Source: Bacteroidales bacterium
GTDB taxonomy: Bacteria; Bacteroidota; Bacteroidia; Bacteroidales; JAADJA01
Direction of reading: 5' to 3'
NCBI GenBank assembly: GCA_030596605.1
Contig: JAUVJI010000001.1
Location: forward strand, 1 to 64,000
DNA: 64,000 nucleotides
The notes beneath the pieces were generated by a model. That model saw only the letters and a list, made by a program, of their open reading frames with translations, searched no databases and was not told the DNA's origin. Each line of letters begins with the position of its first letter. Within the stretch, counting starts at the first letter, position 1. Shown here in pieces: positions 1 through 8,922 of this stretch. The position numbers and the translations under genes are program-made.

Positions 1-117
1 AAATCAATAAAAAAAGCAGTTTGGATGTATAATAATGATAAACCACATAGTGCTTTAAATGGATACACACCAGTAAACTATATAAAAAGATTAGTAAAAA
101 AGGTCAACGCTATTTAG
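1..117 (+). pseudogene. C-terminal end of an IS3-family transposase (OrfB), cut by the window edge
   Basis: The first 38 codons stay open to the TAG at 115-117 and read through WMYNNDKPHSALNGYTPVNY. This is the classic C-terminal signature of the DDE integrase core in IS3/IS150-type transposases (YNxxRPHSALxxxTPxxY). Only the tail lies in the window, so I cannot tell whether the element is intact. It marks a mobile-element boundary 50 bp from the 3' end of the biosynthetic cluster. Just after it, a short degenerate direct repeat (GAACCCTGAACGCAGAACCC, about 133-166) fills the gap to the next gene. Confidence 0.8.
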
Positions 118-164
118 GCATGGACAGTTTTTGAACCCTGAACGCAGAACCCTAAACTCAGAAC

Positions 165-1379
165 CTAGTATTTCCGGAATACAAGAGTTACATTATGCCC
201 CCCAAAAGCAAATGAGTTGGAAAGAGCGATTAAAATTTCTTTTTCCCTGTAAACATTTGGAACATAATCGAGATCCAGCTCAGGATCTTTTTCATCAAGG
301 TTGATGGTAGGAGGGATTTTGTTATTTAAAACACTTAAAACCGTAAAGGCTCCTTCAATACCTCCAGCAGCGCCTACGGTATGACCGATCATAGATTTGT
401 TGGAGGAGATTGGTATTTTGTATGCGTGATCTCCAAAAACTTTTTTAATGGCCAGGGTTTCATACTTGTCATTCAGCGTGGTGGAGGTGCCGTGAGCGTT
501 AATATAGTGAACATCGTTTTTATCGATGCCTGCGTTTTTCAAAGCCAGCTCTATTGTATATGCCATGCCCTCTCCGTCTTTCTCCGGGGCCATGATGTTA
601 TATCCTTCGCTGGACATTCCGTATCCGGCCAATTCAGCATAGATTTTTGCATTTCGGGTTTTAGCAGATTTTTCCGATTCAAGGATGATGATCCCTGCTC
701 CTTCACCAATCACAAAACCATCACGATTTTTTGAAAATGGCCTGCTGGCTTTTTCCGGTGGGTCATTTTCAACGGATAATGCATACAATTCATTAAATCC
801 GGCAATCTCTTCAGGATTGATAATGGAATCGGCCCCGCCTGTGATCACAACATCTGCCTGCCCGCTTTTGATCAGGTCGAATCCCAGTCCCATGGCATAT
901 CCCGAAGATGAGCAAGCAGTTGCAACTGTATAGTTCGGGCCTTTTAATCCATACTCCAAAGAGATCCATGCCGACATGGCATTGTTCATATTTTTGAGGA
1001 TCACATTTTTCAGATCGGTTCCTTTCTCTACGCTAGAGTTACCTGTATTCACGACGCCAAGTATAACAGCGCATCTTGTTTTATCGAGATCTTCAAAGTT
1101 GAGATTACTTTGTTCAACAGCATCTTTGGCACACACATAACACATCCGGGTTACCCTGGTCATTTGCCGGGCAAGCCTTTTCTTTATCCTTTCTGTGGAA
1201 TATTGCTCAAATCCATCAGGTACCTGCGCAGCAATTTGCGTTTGAAGATCGGAAGGATCGAATAAGGTAATTTTCTTCACCCCACTCTGACCATTGAGCA
1301 GATTTTCCCAGTTGGTCTGCAAGTCAAGCCCCAGAGAAGAAATAACATTTACACCTGTTATCAGAACCTTATTACTCAT
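165..1379 (-). CDS. Beta-ketoacyl-ACP synthase II (FabF-like KS)
   Basis: A 404-residue condensing enzyme of the FabF/KASII family. It joins an acyl thioester to malonyl-ACP by decarboxylative Claisen condensation in the cytoplasm. The full Cys-His-His triad is visible: Cys156 in TACSSS, His296 in HGTST and His333 in NKSMIGHT. The length is normal for a stand-alone KS. Because the Cys is intact, it is a true elongating KS and not the Ser-type decarboxylase of beta-branching cassettes. It is the last gene of the leftmost minus-strand block, 91 bp after the 3-hydroxyacyl-CoA dehydrogenase gene. Its setting among radical SAM genes rather than fab genes suggests specialised metabolism. Chain length and substrate cannot be read from sequence. 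Confidence 0.93.
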   Translation of the reverse strand: MSNKVLITGVNVISSLGLDLQTNWENLLNGQSGVKKITLFDPSDLQTQIAAQVPDGFEQYSTERIKKRLARQMTRVTRMCYVCAKDAVEQSNLNFEDLDKTRCAVILGVVNTGNSSVEKGTDLKNVILKNMNNAMSAWISLEYGLKGPNYTVATACSSSGYAMGLGFDLIKSGQADVVITGGADSIINPEEIAGFNELYALSVENDPPEKASRPFSKNRDGFVIGEGAGIIILESEKSAKTRNAKIYAELAGYGMSSEGYNIMAPEKDGEGMAYTIELALKNAGIDKNDVHYINAHGTSTTLNDKYETLAIKKVFGDHAYKIPISSNKSMIGHTVGAAGGIEGAFTVLSVLNNKIPPTINLDEKDPELDLDYVPNVYREKEILIALSNSFAFGGHNVTLVFRKY

Positions 1380-1470
1380 TGTGTTGATTCAAACAAAAAT
1401 GTGATCAATTCTTATGTAACAAATTATTGAAAATTAGGTTACAATTCAATCGGCAATATTAAGAATAATT

Positions 1471-2535
1471 TTAGAATTTTTGATACCCGATTTCTTTTGC
1501 CAGCATAAATGGGCTCTTGTCACAATCCATGTATTCTTTTACAATGTGTTCAATCTGTTCTTTGGTGCATAGACCAGAATTAATTGCTTCAAAAACAGGT
1601 TCCAGGTAGTATTCATAAAGTTTATTGGAGATGTTGTTTTTTTGCAGACCCTGGAGTGATATCTCTTTCTTATCAAGATGTGGTAATGTATAATCATAAA
1701 AACCCTTTCCCGATTTTACCCCGAGGTTGCCATTATTTAGAAGATTTTTCATTCCGGAAAGCCAGGGATGGTAAAAGCTTTTATCAGGCATCTTTTGGGT
1801 ATAGTTTAAAACGGATGTATAAATTACATCAATTCCCACCTGGTCAAATAACTCGAAAATCCCGATTGGAAACAGGATTTCTTTTACCAGTTCATCCAAA
1901 TCTTCTATCGGAATATTTTCTTCAATATGAAGATTGAAAGCCCCCGCCTGGACCTTCATGAAAAGTTTATTGATGAGATAATTATTATCTTCACCAAGTA
2001 CGATATAGAACTTATTGATTTTATCCAGAAATTCTGTGATAGCTTCAATTGTTTCCTGACTGGTATTATGAGTAATGTTTAATTCTACAAGGTTTTTAAG
2101 CGAAACAGGGTAAAAAAAGTGTAAACCGAAAAATTTATCTGAACGTTGTTGTGACGGGACAATTTTAGCAAGTGGAATGGAGGATGTATTGGATACAAAA
2201 AGAGTTTGTTTTGAAATAATACCACCCAGCTCTTTAAATAATTCTGATTTGAGACCCATATCTTCCGTAATGCTTTCTATCAGGAGATCAACGTTGAAAA
2301 GGTCTTTTATTTCGGTGCTGAAACTAATTCGGGATAAGTTGTTATTATAAGAGTTTTGATTCTGTAATCCGTGCTTTAATGATCTCTTCTGCTTTTTGAG
2401 CCATGTACTATTAAGTTTATCAGCCTTTTCAGATGATTTGCAAACCAAGGTGATTTGAAATGGAAAACCACTTAAATAATTAAAAATATCAATTCCCAGT
2501 TTACCGCAACCTATGATACCAATATTATTGATCAT
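1471..2535 (-). CDS. 3-hydroxyacyl-CoA dehydrogenase family protein
   Basis: 354 residues with an N-terminal Rossmann NAD-binding motif (GIIGCGKLG, residues 7-15) and the family's catalytic region: NTSS, then GLHFFYPV carrying the catalytic His, then VELN carrying the Glu partner. The C-terminal helical domain contains KSGKGFYDY, typical of 3-hydroxybutyryl-CoA dehydrogenases. It should interconvert 3-hydroxyacyl and 3-ketoacyl thioesters with NAD(H), and here could replace the absent FabG-type ketoreductase. The start ATG overlaps the stop of the upstream radical SAM gene (TGATG), implying translational coupling. The region after the active site (DNNYLINKLF) departs from the usual PGFxxNR motif, so substrate use may differ. 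Confidence 0.88.
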   Translation of the reverse strand: MINNIGIIGCGKLGIDIFNYLSGFPFQITLVCKSSEKADKLNSTWLKKQKRSLKHGLQNQNSYNNNLSRISFSTEIKDLFNVDLLIESITEDMGLKSELFKELGGIISKQTLFVSNTSSIPLAKIVPSQQRSDKFFGLHFFYPVSLKNLVELNITHNTSQETIEAITEFLDKINKFYIVLGEDNNYLINKLFMKVQAGAFNLHIEENIPIEDLDELVKEILFPIGIFELFDQVGIDVIYTSVLNYTQKMPDKSFYHPWLSGMKNLLNNGNLGVKSGKGFYDYTLPHLDKKEISLQGLQKNNISNKLYEYYLEPVFEAINSGLCTKEQIEHIVKEYMDCDKSPFMLAKEIGYQKF

Positions 2536-4109
2536 CAGGCTACATTTTGAGTGTCAGATTTTTTATGATCTTTCCAGGGGCCTTTATCTACTTTTGCAAT
2601 TAAAGATAAGTATTCATCCTTATTGGCTTTTAATTTCTCAATATGCTTATGCATGCCAAGCATTGATAAAAGTAAGGGTGCAGCAGTATTTATCGAAAGT
2701 TTCTTTTGCTTGATCAACTTCCAAATCGCAAAAAAGAATTTTTTCTTACAGGCATCTTTGGAGAATACATATTCCCTTAATATGAGGATGGTCGTTTTTA
2801 TTTTTAAACCAAGCGATGGCGGATCACTTTTGTTTTCCCGCGTAAAATATCCTTTCCTCAGAAGATTGATTGATCTTTCGTAGTTGGCTTTAAATGAATA
2901 TAACTTTTCCATTGTTTCTAAATACCTTACGAATATCTCTTTTTGGGACATATTATAGTAATGGAGTACCGGGAACATGCCGCCACTGTATTTCCTGTTA
3001 GCATCAACCCATCGCCCTTCTTTCGACATCCTGGCGAAAAGTTCGGTGCCCGGAGTTACACCAAGCAGGCTGACCATGACATAAGGCAATTCTGCTTCGA
3101 TAGAGAAATTGTAAATATTGTCAAACTCATCAAGCGTATCGTTATCGAATCCGACAATAAAAGACCCATATGTCATCATCCCCAATTTGTGAATGCGATT
3201 GATGCCTTCTTTGTATTCTGTGATCGTATTTTGTAGCTTTTTGGTCTCTTTCAGACTTTCCGGGTTTACCGATTCGAATCCTAAGACAACATATATACAT
3301 CCGGCATCAGCCATGGCTTTCAGGAGTAATTCATCGTGAATAACATCAAGGCTGGCCTGGCAAATCCATGAAAGTCCCAGCGGTTTCATCCTGTTCAGAA
3401 GTTCAAACGTATATTTTTTATTGGTAATAAAATTATCATCTACAAAAATGACTTTTTTAATGGGCAATGATTCCAGTTCCTCAATAACATTATCGATGTT
3501 CCTGTATCTTACCTTTCTGCCGAACATTTGTGATACAAGGCAGAATTCACATTTATACGGACAACCACGACGGGTTTGAACACTTACTGACATTATTTTG
3601 GAGGTGTCAATAAGATCCCAACGGGGGATTACATTTGATTTAAAATCAATTTTGGTATCAGATGAATATACTTTTTTCAACTTCCCTTCTTCAAAGTCTT
3701 TGAGACATTGCTCCCATAAACCTTCCGCTTCACCAACCACAATGCTGGTGGCATGTTTTTTCCCCTCCTCCTGCTTGTAAGTAACATACGGCCCGCCAAA
3801 AACAACGGGTATGTTTTGATCCATGTATTTTTTGGCCACTTTGTAAGCCCTTTCAGAAGATGCAAGATAAGTACTGATACCTACCAGATCAGGTTTGAAC
3901 GACTCGGGAATATCACTGATCAACTCATCCACAATGCGGACATTGTAGTACTTTGGTGTAAGAGCAGCAATAATGGGAAGAGCAAGTGACGTATAAGCTG
4001 TTTTTTTACCCAGTAATTTTGTCATTTCGATCTGGGTTCCGAAATGCATAAAATTTTGCTTGGGATTGATCAGGAGAAGATTGTATTTATAATTATTATT
4101 CTGGCTCAC
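2535..4109 (-). CDS. B12-binding-type radical SAM protein (1)
   Basis: 524 residues. The N-terminal ~150 residues look like a cobalamin-binding Rossmann domain (LLLINPKQNF start, then VDELISDIP, VFGGPYVT and VVGEAEGLW). A radical SAM core follows with CPYKCEFC (Cys183, Cys187, Cys190) binding the 4Fe-4S cluster. A long C-terminal extension of roughly 150 residues resembles the DUF4070-type tail of this superfamily. Such enzymes methylate, cyclise or rearrange unactivated carbons. The start is GTG: no ATG is usable, and the B12 fold begins at once. The gene is first in a short block with the dehydrogenase and KS genes. The substrate is unknown, but the operon suggests an acyl chain. Confidence 0.88.
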   Translation of the reverse strand: MSQNNNYKYNLLLINPKQNFMHFGTQIEMTKLLGKKTAYTSLALPIIAALTPKYYNVRIVDELISDIPESFKPDLVGISTYLASSERAYKVAKKYMDQNIPVVFGGPYVTYKQEEGKKHATSIVVGEAEGLWEQCLKDFEEGKLKKVYSSDTKIDFKSNVIPRWDLIDTSKIMSVSVQTRRGCPYKCEFCLVSQMFGRKVRYRNIDNVIEELESLPIKKVIFVDDNFITNKKYTFELLNRMKPLGLSWICQASLDVIHDELLLKAMADAGCIYVVLGFESVNPESLKETKKLQNTITEYKEGINRIHKLGMMTYGSFIVGFDNDTLDEFDNIYNFSIEAELPYVMVSLLGVTPGTELFARMSKEGRWVDANRKYSGGMFPVLHYYNMSQKEIFVRYLETMEKLYSFKANYERSINLLRKGYFTRENKSDPPSLGLKIKTTILILREYVFSKDACKKKFFFAIWKLIKQKKLSINTAAPLLLSMLGMHKHIEKLKANKDEYLSLIAKVDKGPWKDHKKSDTQNVA

Positions 4110-4142
4110 AAACCGAACATTTAATTTGTTAGAAATTTATTG

Positions 4143-4283
4143 TTTTACATATGTAAAATTTCTCCGTGTCTCTTTGTGTCTCCTTTGTGGCACTTTTGCC
4201 AAGGGCATTCCTTTGGAAGTGAAATACCCGCCTGACCGGACGGGCAAGGCTGTTACACAGAGTTGCACAAAGAAGACACAGAG
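4143..4283. repeat. Non-coding palindromic repeat unit in the gap between two cluster operons
   Basis: The 300-bp gap between the radical SAM and KASIII-like genes holds no gene. It starts with a perfect 16-bp palindrome (TTTTACATATGTAAAA, 4143-4158). An imperfect inverted repeat follows: CTCCGTGTCTCTTTGTGTC at 4162-4180 pairs with the complement at 4263-4283. Inside it is a GC-rich hairpin (CCCG...CGGG, about 4228-4243). This has the look of a dispersed REP-like element. The 16-bp palindrome lies about 35-50 bp upstream of the radical SAM start and could be an operator. Confidence 0.5.
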
Positions 4284-4409
4284 TTTCTCAAAGAAAAAAT
4301 CAAAAGGATATGGATGGTTCAAAATGTTGACATTTAGTAACATATTAATTTTTTACTCTTTATTAATACACACAATAACTGTAAATTACGCGTTAGTGCG
4401 AAACTTCAG

Positions 4410-5534
4410 TTAATAATATTTCATTGTAAATCCAGCCTGCATAAATTTGCTCACTTCCGTAACAAAACTAAGTATTAAATCATTCTTTTGCAGTTTTTCC
4501 TCCCGCATGATCTTGTCGAGGCACACAAAAACCATAGGAGGCCCGATGTAACCCATTGTACTCATTTTGGTGTAAAGCTTATCTCTATTTATTCCGAGTT
4601 TTTCACATTCATCCATCACCAGTTCCGAAATATGCTTTGAGGGGAAATTAACCTGAAAAAAACGAACTTTTTCAATATCGATCTTGTAATTGTCTATCAT
4701 CCGCTTCAATCCTTTATAAAACACCGATCCTCCGTCCTCATTAAAATGTATGCGTAATTGTTCATTGAACATCTGTGCCAGATGATGGTATCCCTTTTCG
4801 TATTCTTCTTTTGGGTTCATCCAGTATGCCGGTCGTTTGTTCAGCATGGCTGCAGGTTTATTGCCACCCACTGATTCCATTATTACATTTTCGATGAATA
4901 GTCCGCTTTTATTTTCCGGATTGGCTTGTAAGAGTAATGCACCTGCACCATCACTCAAGAAGTACCTGAGGAAAACTTCTTCCTTTGTTACCAATGGCTG
5001 ATTGTAATACTCTGCCCTTAATTCTGAAGATGATATTCCGGAAGAAAGTACAAGTGCATTTTTGTACCTGCCAAGTCTTAACATGTCATAAGCAACCAAA
5101 AGAGCCTTATAAGCAGAGGTACAATTGGCATGGACAGAAATTTCCCCGCATTTTTCAATTCCTAAAGCCTCCTGAATTCTGACTGATGCTGTGGGCATCT
5201 GATCCTGGTGTGCGCTGCCATAAACAATCAGGTCGATATCACCGGTTTTCAATCCTGCAAAATCAAGTGCATTTTTTGCCGCTTTTACTGACATTGTAAT
5301 GTTATCCTCAGTAAATTGATGTGTAATAGGATCAATGGCAAAATAGTAATTCTCAACTTCGAGCATTTCCTTCATCAATCCTTTCATTCTCTTCAGCCAT
5401 TTCTGGATTTTAACCGGTGCATTATCGAGCATTCCCAGAAAATCATCCACTTCCTCAATGGATATCGGCTTTCCCGGTAAAAATGAGCCTGTTCCGATCA
5501 TCTTGATTTTTATGCCTGTATCAACCTCTGCCAT
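4410..5534 (-). CDS. KASIII-like (FabH/thiolase-fold) condensing enzyme or acyltransferase
   Basis: 374 residues of the FabH-type thiolase fold. SAHQDQMPTASVRIQEALGI matches the FabH region before the active site, and HANCTSAYKAL carries the nucleophile Cys138. The rest of the triad is unusual. The HQAN motif reads FQVN, leaving His301 (SKHIS) as a possible substitute, and the GNTSAAS-type Asn loop reads MGYIGPPM (327-334), with Tyr in place of Asn. It may therefore condense by an altered mechanism or only transfer acyl groups, as known KASIII-fold acyltransferases do. HMG-CoA-synthase signatures are not visible. The gene overlaps the upstream crotonase gene by 14 bp, so the two are probably co-translated. 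Confidence 0.85.
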   Translation of the reverse strand: MAEVDTGIKIKMIGTGSFLPGKPISIEEVDDFLGMLDNAPVKIQKWLKRMKGLMKEMLEVENYYFAIDPITHQFTEDNITMSVKAAKNALDFAGLKTGDIDLIVYGSAHQDQMPTASVRIQEALGIEKCGEISVHANCTSAYKALLVAYDMLRLGRYKNALVLSSGISSSELRAEYYNQPLVTKEEVFLRYFLSDGAGALLLQANPENKSGLFIENVIMESVGGNKPAAMLNKRPAYWMNPKEEYEKGYHHLAQMFNEQLRIHFNEDGGSVFYKGLKRMIDNYKIDIEKVRFFQVNFPSKHISELVMDECEKLGINRDKLYTKMSTMGYIGPPMVFVCLDKIMREEKLQKNDLILSFVTEVSKFMQAGFTMKYY

Positions 5535-6240
5535 TTAACTGATTTTTTTCTTCGACAAATTTATCCATTTCAATTAAGTATTCCTTTTTATTGAATCTTC
5601 TGTAATCGGTGCCGGCTATTTCGGCAAGCTTTTTAGCAGCACTCAAAAGTTTCTTTCTATGGATGATCCTGTCAATTATTCCATAGTCTAATCCATCGGC
5701 TGCACTGAAATTATTGCCTTTGATAACCAGTTCCAATGATTTTGCATTAGGAGTCAATTTTATAATTTTTTGCACTCCTCCAATTCCGGGCATCAGGTTA
5801 TATGATGATTCCGGTAAGCCGAGAACAGCATTTTCAGCACACAGCCTGAAATGACAAAATAAAGTCAGTTCAAAAGCCGCTCCAATGCATACTCCCTGAA
5901 TAGCTGCAATTACCGGGATTTTCCATTTGTCAAAAGTCAGGAAACTGTCGAGGTTATTTTGAATGGAATCGGGGTAATCTGAAATATTCCCATTTTTATC
6001 AACTGATACATTATCGTTAATTACGGAAATCAATTCGTCAAGTTCAGCGCCAGAAGAAAAATGACGGCCATTCCCATAAACTATAACAGCTTTCACATTT
6101 GAGTTAGGTATAATATTGGTTGAAAGATCATTTAATTCCAAAAAGAATTCAGTGGTCATGGCATTGGCTGGAGGCCGGTTGAGTACCAAATGCCCAATCT
6201 TTTTCTGTTCTTGCCATAATAGGGTTTTATACTTAGCCAT
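5521..6240 (-). CDS. Enoyl-CoA hydratase/isomerase (crotonase) family protein A
   Basis: 239-residue crotonase. The oxyanion-hole segments are GRHFSSGAEL and GVCIGAAFEL, and both acid/base glutamates are present: Glu124 in GAAFE and Glu144 in LPESSYNLMPGIGG. This fits hydration, dehydration or isomerisation of enoyl thioesters. The protein is slightly short, with a ~15-residue insert (DNVSVDKNGNISDYPDS) in the variable region after the first oxyanion segment. It lies in a run of five close genes: radical SAM, thioesterase, two crotonases and the KASIII-like gene. With no FabZ in the cluster, it is a good candidate for the dehydratase step. Confidence 0.88.
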   Translation of the reverse strand: MAKYKTLLWQEQKKIGHLVLNRPPANAMTTEFFLELNDLSTNIIPNSNVKAVIVYGNGRHFSSGAELDELISVINDNVSVDKNGNISDYPDSIQNNLDSFLTFDKWKIPVIAAIQGVCIGAAFELTLFCHFRLCAENAVLGLPESSYNLMPGIGGVQKIIKLTPNAKSLELVIKGNNFSAADGLDYGIIDRIIHRKKLLSAAKKLAEIAGTDYRRFNKKEYLIEMDKFVEEKNQLNGRG

Positions 6241-6270
6241 ACTTAAATTATTGTCCCGACTTCAACAATT

Positions 6271-7017
6271 CTATTCGTTTTTTAGCTTTTTGGCTTCATC
6301 AACAGCCAACTCGCAAAACATTTTAACGTCTCTTTTTACAGCTTCAGTGAATTCCAATTCTCTTGAATTTTTTAAAGAGCGCATCAGCATATTGATAACC
6401 TTGATTGGGCGGTTCTCTACCAATTTATTTAAATAGTTTTTGCTGAATTCCAAAAAACCATATTTGGGAATTACATAATCTACAATATTTAATTCCAATG
6501 CTTTCCTTGCATTAATTATATCTCCTGAAAACAACATATCCATGGCTATCTTTTGCCCTGATAATTTCTCTAATCTTGCTACACCACCCATTCCGGGAAT
6601 GAGATTATGATTTATTTCCGGAAAAGCAAACATACTTCTTTCAGTACATATCCTGATATCGCATGATAAAACTATTTCCAATCCACCTCCAAAACATACT
6701 CCAGATATTGCTGCAACAACCGGGATTTCAAGATCATCTATATAATTCAGCAGATCATTCCCTTTACTTAGATTGGTAAATAGTTCATTTTCATTTTTTG
6801 CCAATTCCATCAGATTGTATAAATCTGCTCCACCTGAAAAATGCCTTCCCGCACCTGTTATAATTAATCCCTTAATATTTTCTTTTAACCAGGATTTGAG
6901 TTGATCTATTGATACAAATTCGGGATTGATCAGGTAATTCTCGGGGGGATTGTTTAAGGTCAGTATACCCAATGAACCATCTACTTCCCATGTAATATTT
7001 TTCTTGTCACTCATCAA
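6271..7017 (-). CDS. Enoyl-CoA hydratase/isomerase (crotonase) family protein B
   Basis: 248-residue crotonase, paralogous to the next gene in the operon. It has GRHFSGGADL and GVCFGGGLEI oxyanion-hole segments, with Glu114 (GGGLE) and Glu134 (FPEINHNLIPGMGG) as the two catalytic acids, so it should be active as a hydratase. It begins 2 bp before the thioesterase stop region and is clearly part of the same transcript. Two crotonases side by side may catalyse successive steps, such as dehydration and double-bond migration, or may form a heteromer. Sequence alone does not decide this. Confidence 0.88.
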   Translation of the reverse strand: MMSDKKNITWEVDGSLGILTLNNPPENYLINPEFVSIDQLKSWLKENIKGLIITGAGRHFSGGADLYNLMELAKNENELFTNLSKGNDLLNYIDDLEIPVVAAISGVCFGGGLEIVLSCDIRICTERSMFAFPEINHNLIPGMGGVARLEKLSGQKIAMDMLFSGDIINARKALELNIVDYVIPKYGFLEFSKNYLNKLVENRPIKVINMLMRSLKNSRELEFTEAVKRDVKMFCELAVDEAKKLKNE

Positions 7018-7019
7018 TT

Positions 7020-7409
7020 CTATTTCCTTTTGGTCAGATCAACTAAATCATCAGGTATATCTTCAGGCATATTATCACTGTCAAGCAAAATTGTTTTAAC
7101 AGTTGCCCTGGCAGCTAACAAACCACTTGTATTATTTTTTATTTTATGTTGAAAAACGAGATATGGTGCTTCTTTTTTTATTGTTGTTAATACCGCTATT
7201 TCATCAAAAAGCCTGATCTCTCTTATATATTTTACATGTACTTCAGTTACCACCAGTTTTTTACCTGAACTCAGTAATTTATCCAGCAATTTTTGATCAC
7301 GCATTATCTCCCACCGAGCCTGCTCCATATAGTTTAAGTAAACAGCATTATTCACATGGTTATACGAATCCAGCTCATATCCTTTTGCTTTAAGGTGGTA
7401 TTCAAACAT
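7020..7409 (-). CDS. Hotdog-fold acyl thioesterase (4HBT, YbgC/FadM type)
   Basis: 129 residues with the family's opening motif: LDSYNHVNNAVYLNYMEQAR aligns with the D-x-x-GHVNN-x-x-Y core, Asp14 being the presumed catalytic residue. The rest follows the single hotdog domain, with EVHVKYIREIRLFDEI and a final strand around ARATVKTILLD. Such proteins hydrolyse acyl-CoA or acyl-ACP. Here it may release the finished chain or edit stalled intermediates. It sits 8 bp after the radical SAM gene and 2 bp before the crotonase gene in the same operon. Confidence 0.88.
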   Translation of the reverse strand: MFEYHLKAKGYELDSYNHVNNAVYLNYMEQARWEIMRDQKLLDKLLSSGKKLVVTEVHVKYIREIRLFDEIAVLTTIKKEAPYLVFQHKIKNNTSGLLAARATVKTILLDSDNMPEDIPDDLVDLTKRK

Positions 7410-7417
7410 AATATGGA

Positions 7418-8833
7418 TTATTTGATTTTGTTTTTTAACTTCTCAGTTTCCATCCTTGTGATCTTGCCTATTCTAATTTGCGTGATAAATGCAAAAATAG
7501 TTTTATGAATAACATCACCAATTGAATTTTTTTTATTTCCGGCAATTTTTTTTGCATAAAATAATGTCCGTTTCAATATTTGAAGCAAGCTATAGCCTTT
7601 TGTTACAACGTAGTCCAAAGCCTCAACAACCTGTTCATTTGTTATCTCAGGATGTGTAATATTGGATACATTAGTGTTGTTGTTTTGCATTTTATTTTCT
7701 TGTAGCACCCTGTTATAAAGTTTTGTCCCCTGTAATGCACGAACAGGTGTGAATACAGGCATAAGGTTCAATTCTTTGCAAAATTCATAGGTTCGGTAGT
7801 AAGTGTCAATATCGTCATCTTCATAACCGATGGCAAACCAGGCTGAGATCAGGATTCCTTGTTCCTGAATAAACTGAATGTTCTTTTTCATTTGAAGAAT
7901 CACATCATCATCCTTTTTCAATCCCATTTTTGAAAAACAACCGCTTTTTTTCAGAACAACGGGATTGATGGATTCCATACCAATGGCTGCATAAAGAAAT
8001 CCTGCATCAACCGCCTTTATTATAACTTTTTGTCCTTTTTCATTTGCAGCAGCATCCAGGTTTGCCTGTCCGGTCCAAAATTTTATTTTCTTTAATTGTG
8101 AGATTTTTTCATACAATTCGAGATAATAAGAATAGGTATTCGGTCTGCCAAATACTGTATCATCAATCAGGTAATAATACCCTTTAAATGTTTTTATCTC
8201 ATTGATAACTTCTTCAACAGGCCGTAAGCGGTACTTACTTCCAAACAGCGTTGTAACCGAACAGAAATCGCAATTAATAGGGCATCCACGGGAAGCAAAG
8301 ACCATGTCAAATGTGTATTTTCGCTTGAAAAGATTCCTTTTTGGAACAGGCAATCCTTTCAGATCAGGCAACCGTTTTAGTTGAAATACCGAATGCCCAT
8401 TACTTTCAAATTTTCCCGGTGAACAAACATAGAATTCTTTCAACTGATTATTGTAAAAATCTTCAAGGATTACAGGCCATAATTTCTCACCTTCACCGAT
8501 GGCAACAGCATCGGCATGTGCTAGGGATTCATAAGGATTTGCAGATGCTTGAGGTCCACCAATTATAACTTTAATACCTCTTTTTTTAAACTCATCAGCA
8601 ATTTGAAAAGCTGTAGTTTCAGCCGACATCCTGAAACTTATTCCAACTAGGTCAGCAGGTTTGGTATAAATTGAACCAGGATGATCCCATAGCATATCGA
8701 TAAATTCATAATTATGTTCAGGGGCAACTGAAGCAAGAATTGCCAGTGAAAGCGGCATAAAGGGGTCTTTCTTTCGGAGCGGATCTTGCTCGTCAGCTGA
8801 AAGTATCAGTTTGATGTTAAATTTCCTGTTCAT
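7418..8833 (-). CDS. B12-binding-type radical SAM protein (2)
   Basis: 471 residues. The N-terminal B12-like domain shows DLVGISFRMS, VIIGGPQASANP and AIGEGEKLWP. The radical SAM core carries SRGCPINCDFC (Cys184, Cys188, Cys191). A C-terminal extension of about 120 residues begins after the LQGTKLYNRVLQE segment. It leads the minus-strand operon of thioesterase, two crotonases and the KASIII-like gene, and is divergent from the ACP gene with an 89-bp shared promoter region. It resembles protein 1 in layout but is too different to be a recent duplicate, so it probably does a different reaction. Likely roles are C-methylation or C-C bond formation on an acyl substrate. Confidence 0.88.
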   Translation of the reverse strand: MNRKFNIKLILSADEQDPLRKKDPFMPLSLAILASVAPEHNYEFIDMLWDHPGSIYTKPADLVGISFRMSAETTAFQIADEFKKRGIKVIIGGPQASANPYESLAHADAVAIGEGEKLWPVILEDFYNNQLKEFYVCSPGKFESNGHSVFQLKRLPDLKGLPVPKRNLFKRKYTFDMVFASRGCPINCDFCSVTTLFGSKYRLRPVEEVINEIKTFKGYYYLIDDTVFGRPNTYSYYLELYEKISQLKKIKFWTGQANLDAAANEKGQKVIIKAVDAGFLYAAIGMESINPVVLKKSGCFSKMGLKKDDDVILQMKKNIQFIQEQGILISAWFAIGYEDDDIDTYYRTYEFCKELNLMPVFTPVRALQGTKLYNRVLQENKMQNNNTNVSNITHPEITNEQVVEALDYVVTKGYSLLQILKRTLFYAKKIAGNKKNSIGDVIHKTIFAFITQIRIGKITRMETEKLKNKIK

Positions 8834-8875
8834 AAAGTCAGTAAAAATACATTATTTCCGGTATTTTAAATTATA

Positions 8876-8883
8876 TATATTTG
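8876..8883 (+). promoter_or_regulatory. Bacteroidota-type -7 box (TATATTTG) before the ACP gene
   Basis: TATATTTG matches the TAnnTTTG -7 consensus of the Bacteroidota primary sigma factor and lies 39 bp before the ACP start, in the divergent intergenic region. The -33 element is weak (TTTC at 8855-8858). I could not find an equally clear box for the divergent radical SAM operon. Confidence 0.5.
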
Positions 8884-8922
8884 CAAAAAAATTTGGATCA
8901 ATAATCGTATTGCTTAATAATT

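Noticed and set aside
133-166. Degenerate GAACCC direct repeat as a possible attachment site.
   Set aside because: Too short and imperfect; this kind of repeat is common filler in the phylum.
381-933. Plus-strand open frames of 117 and 82 codons.
   Set aside because: They lie antisense to the well-supported KS gene and show no domain; shadows of its codon pattern.
4126-4413. Open frames on both strands in the gap between two cluster operons.
   Set aside because: The DNA is made of palindromic repeats, and the translations have no domain or start context.
4410-7017. HMG-synthase plus two crotonases as a beta-branching (HCS) cassette of trans-AT polyketides.
   Set aside because: The synthase has FabH-like rather than HMG-CoA-synthase motifs, and the KS keeps its catalytic Cys instead of the Ser expected for the cassette decarboxylase; no modular PKS is present.
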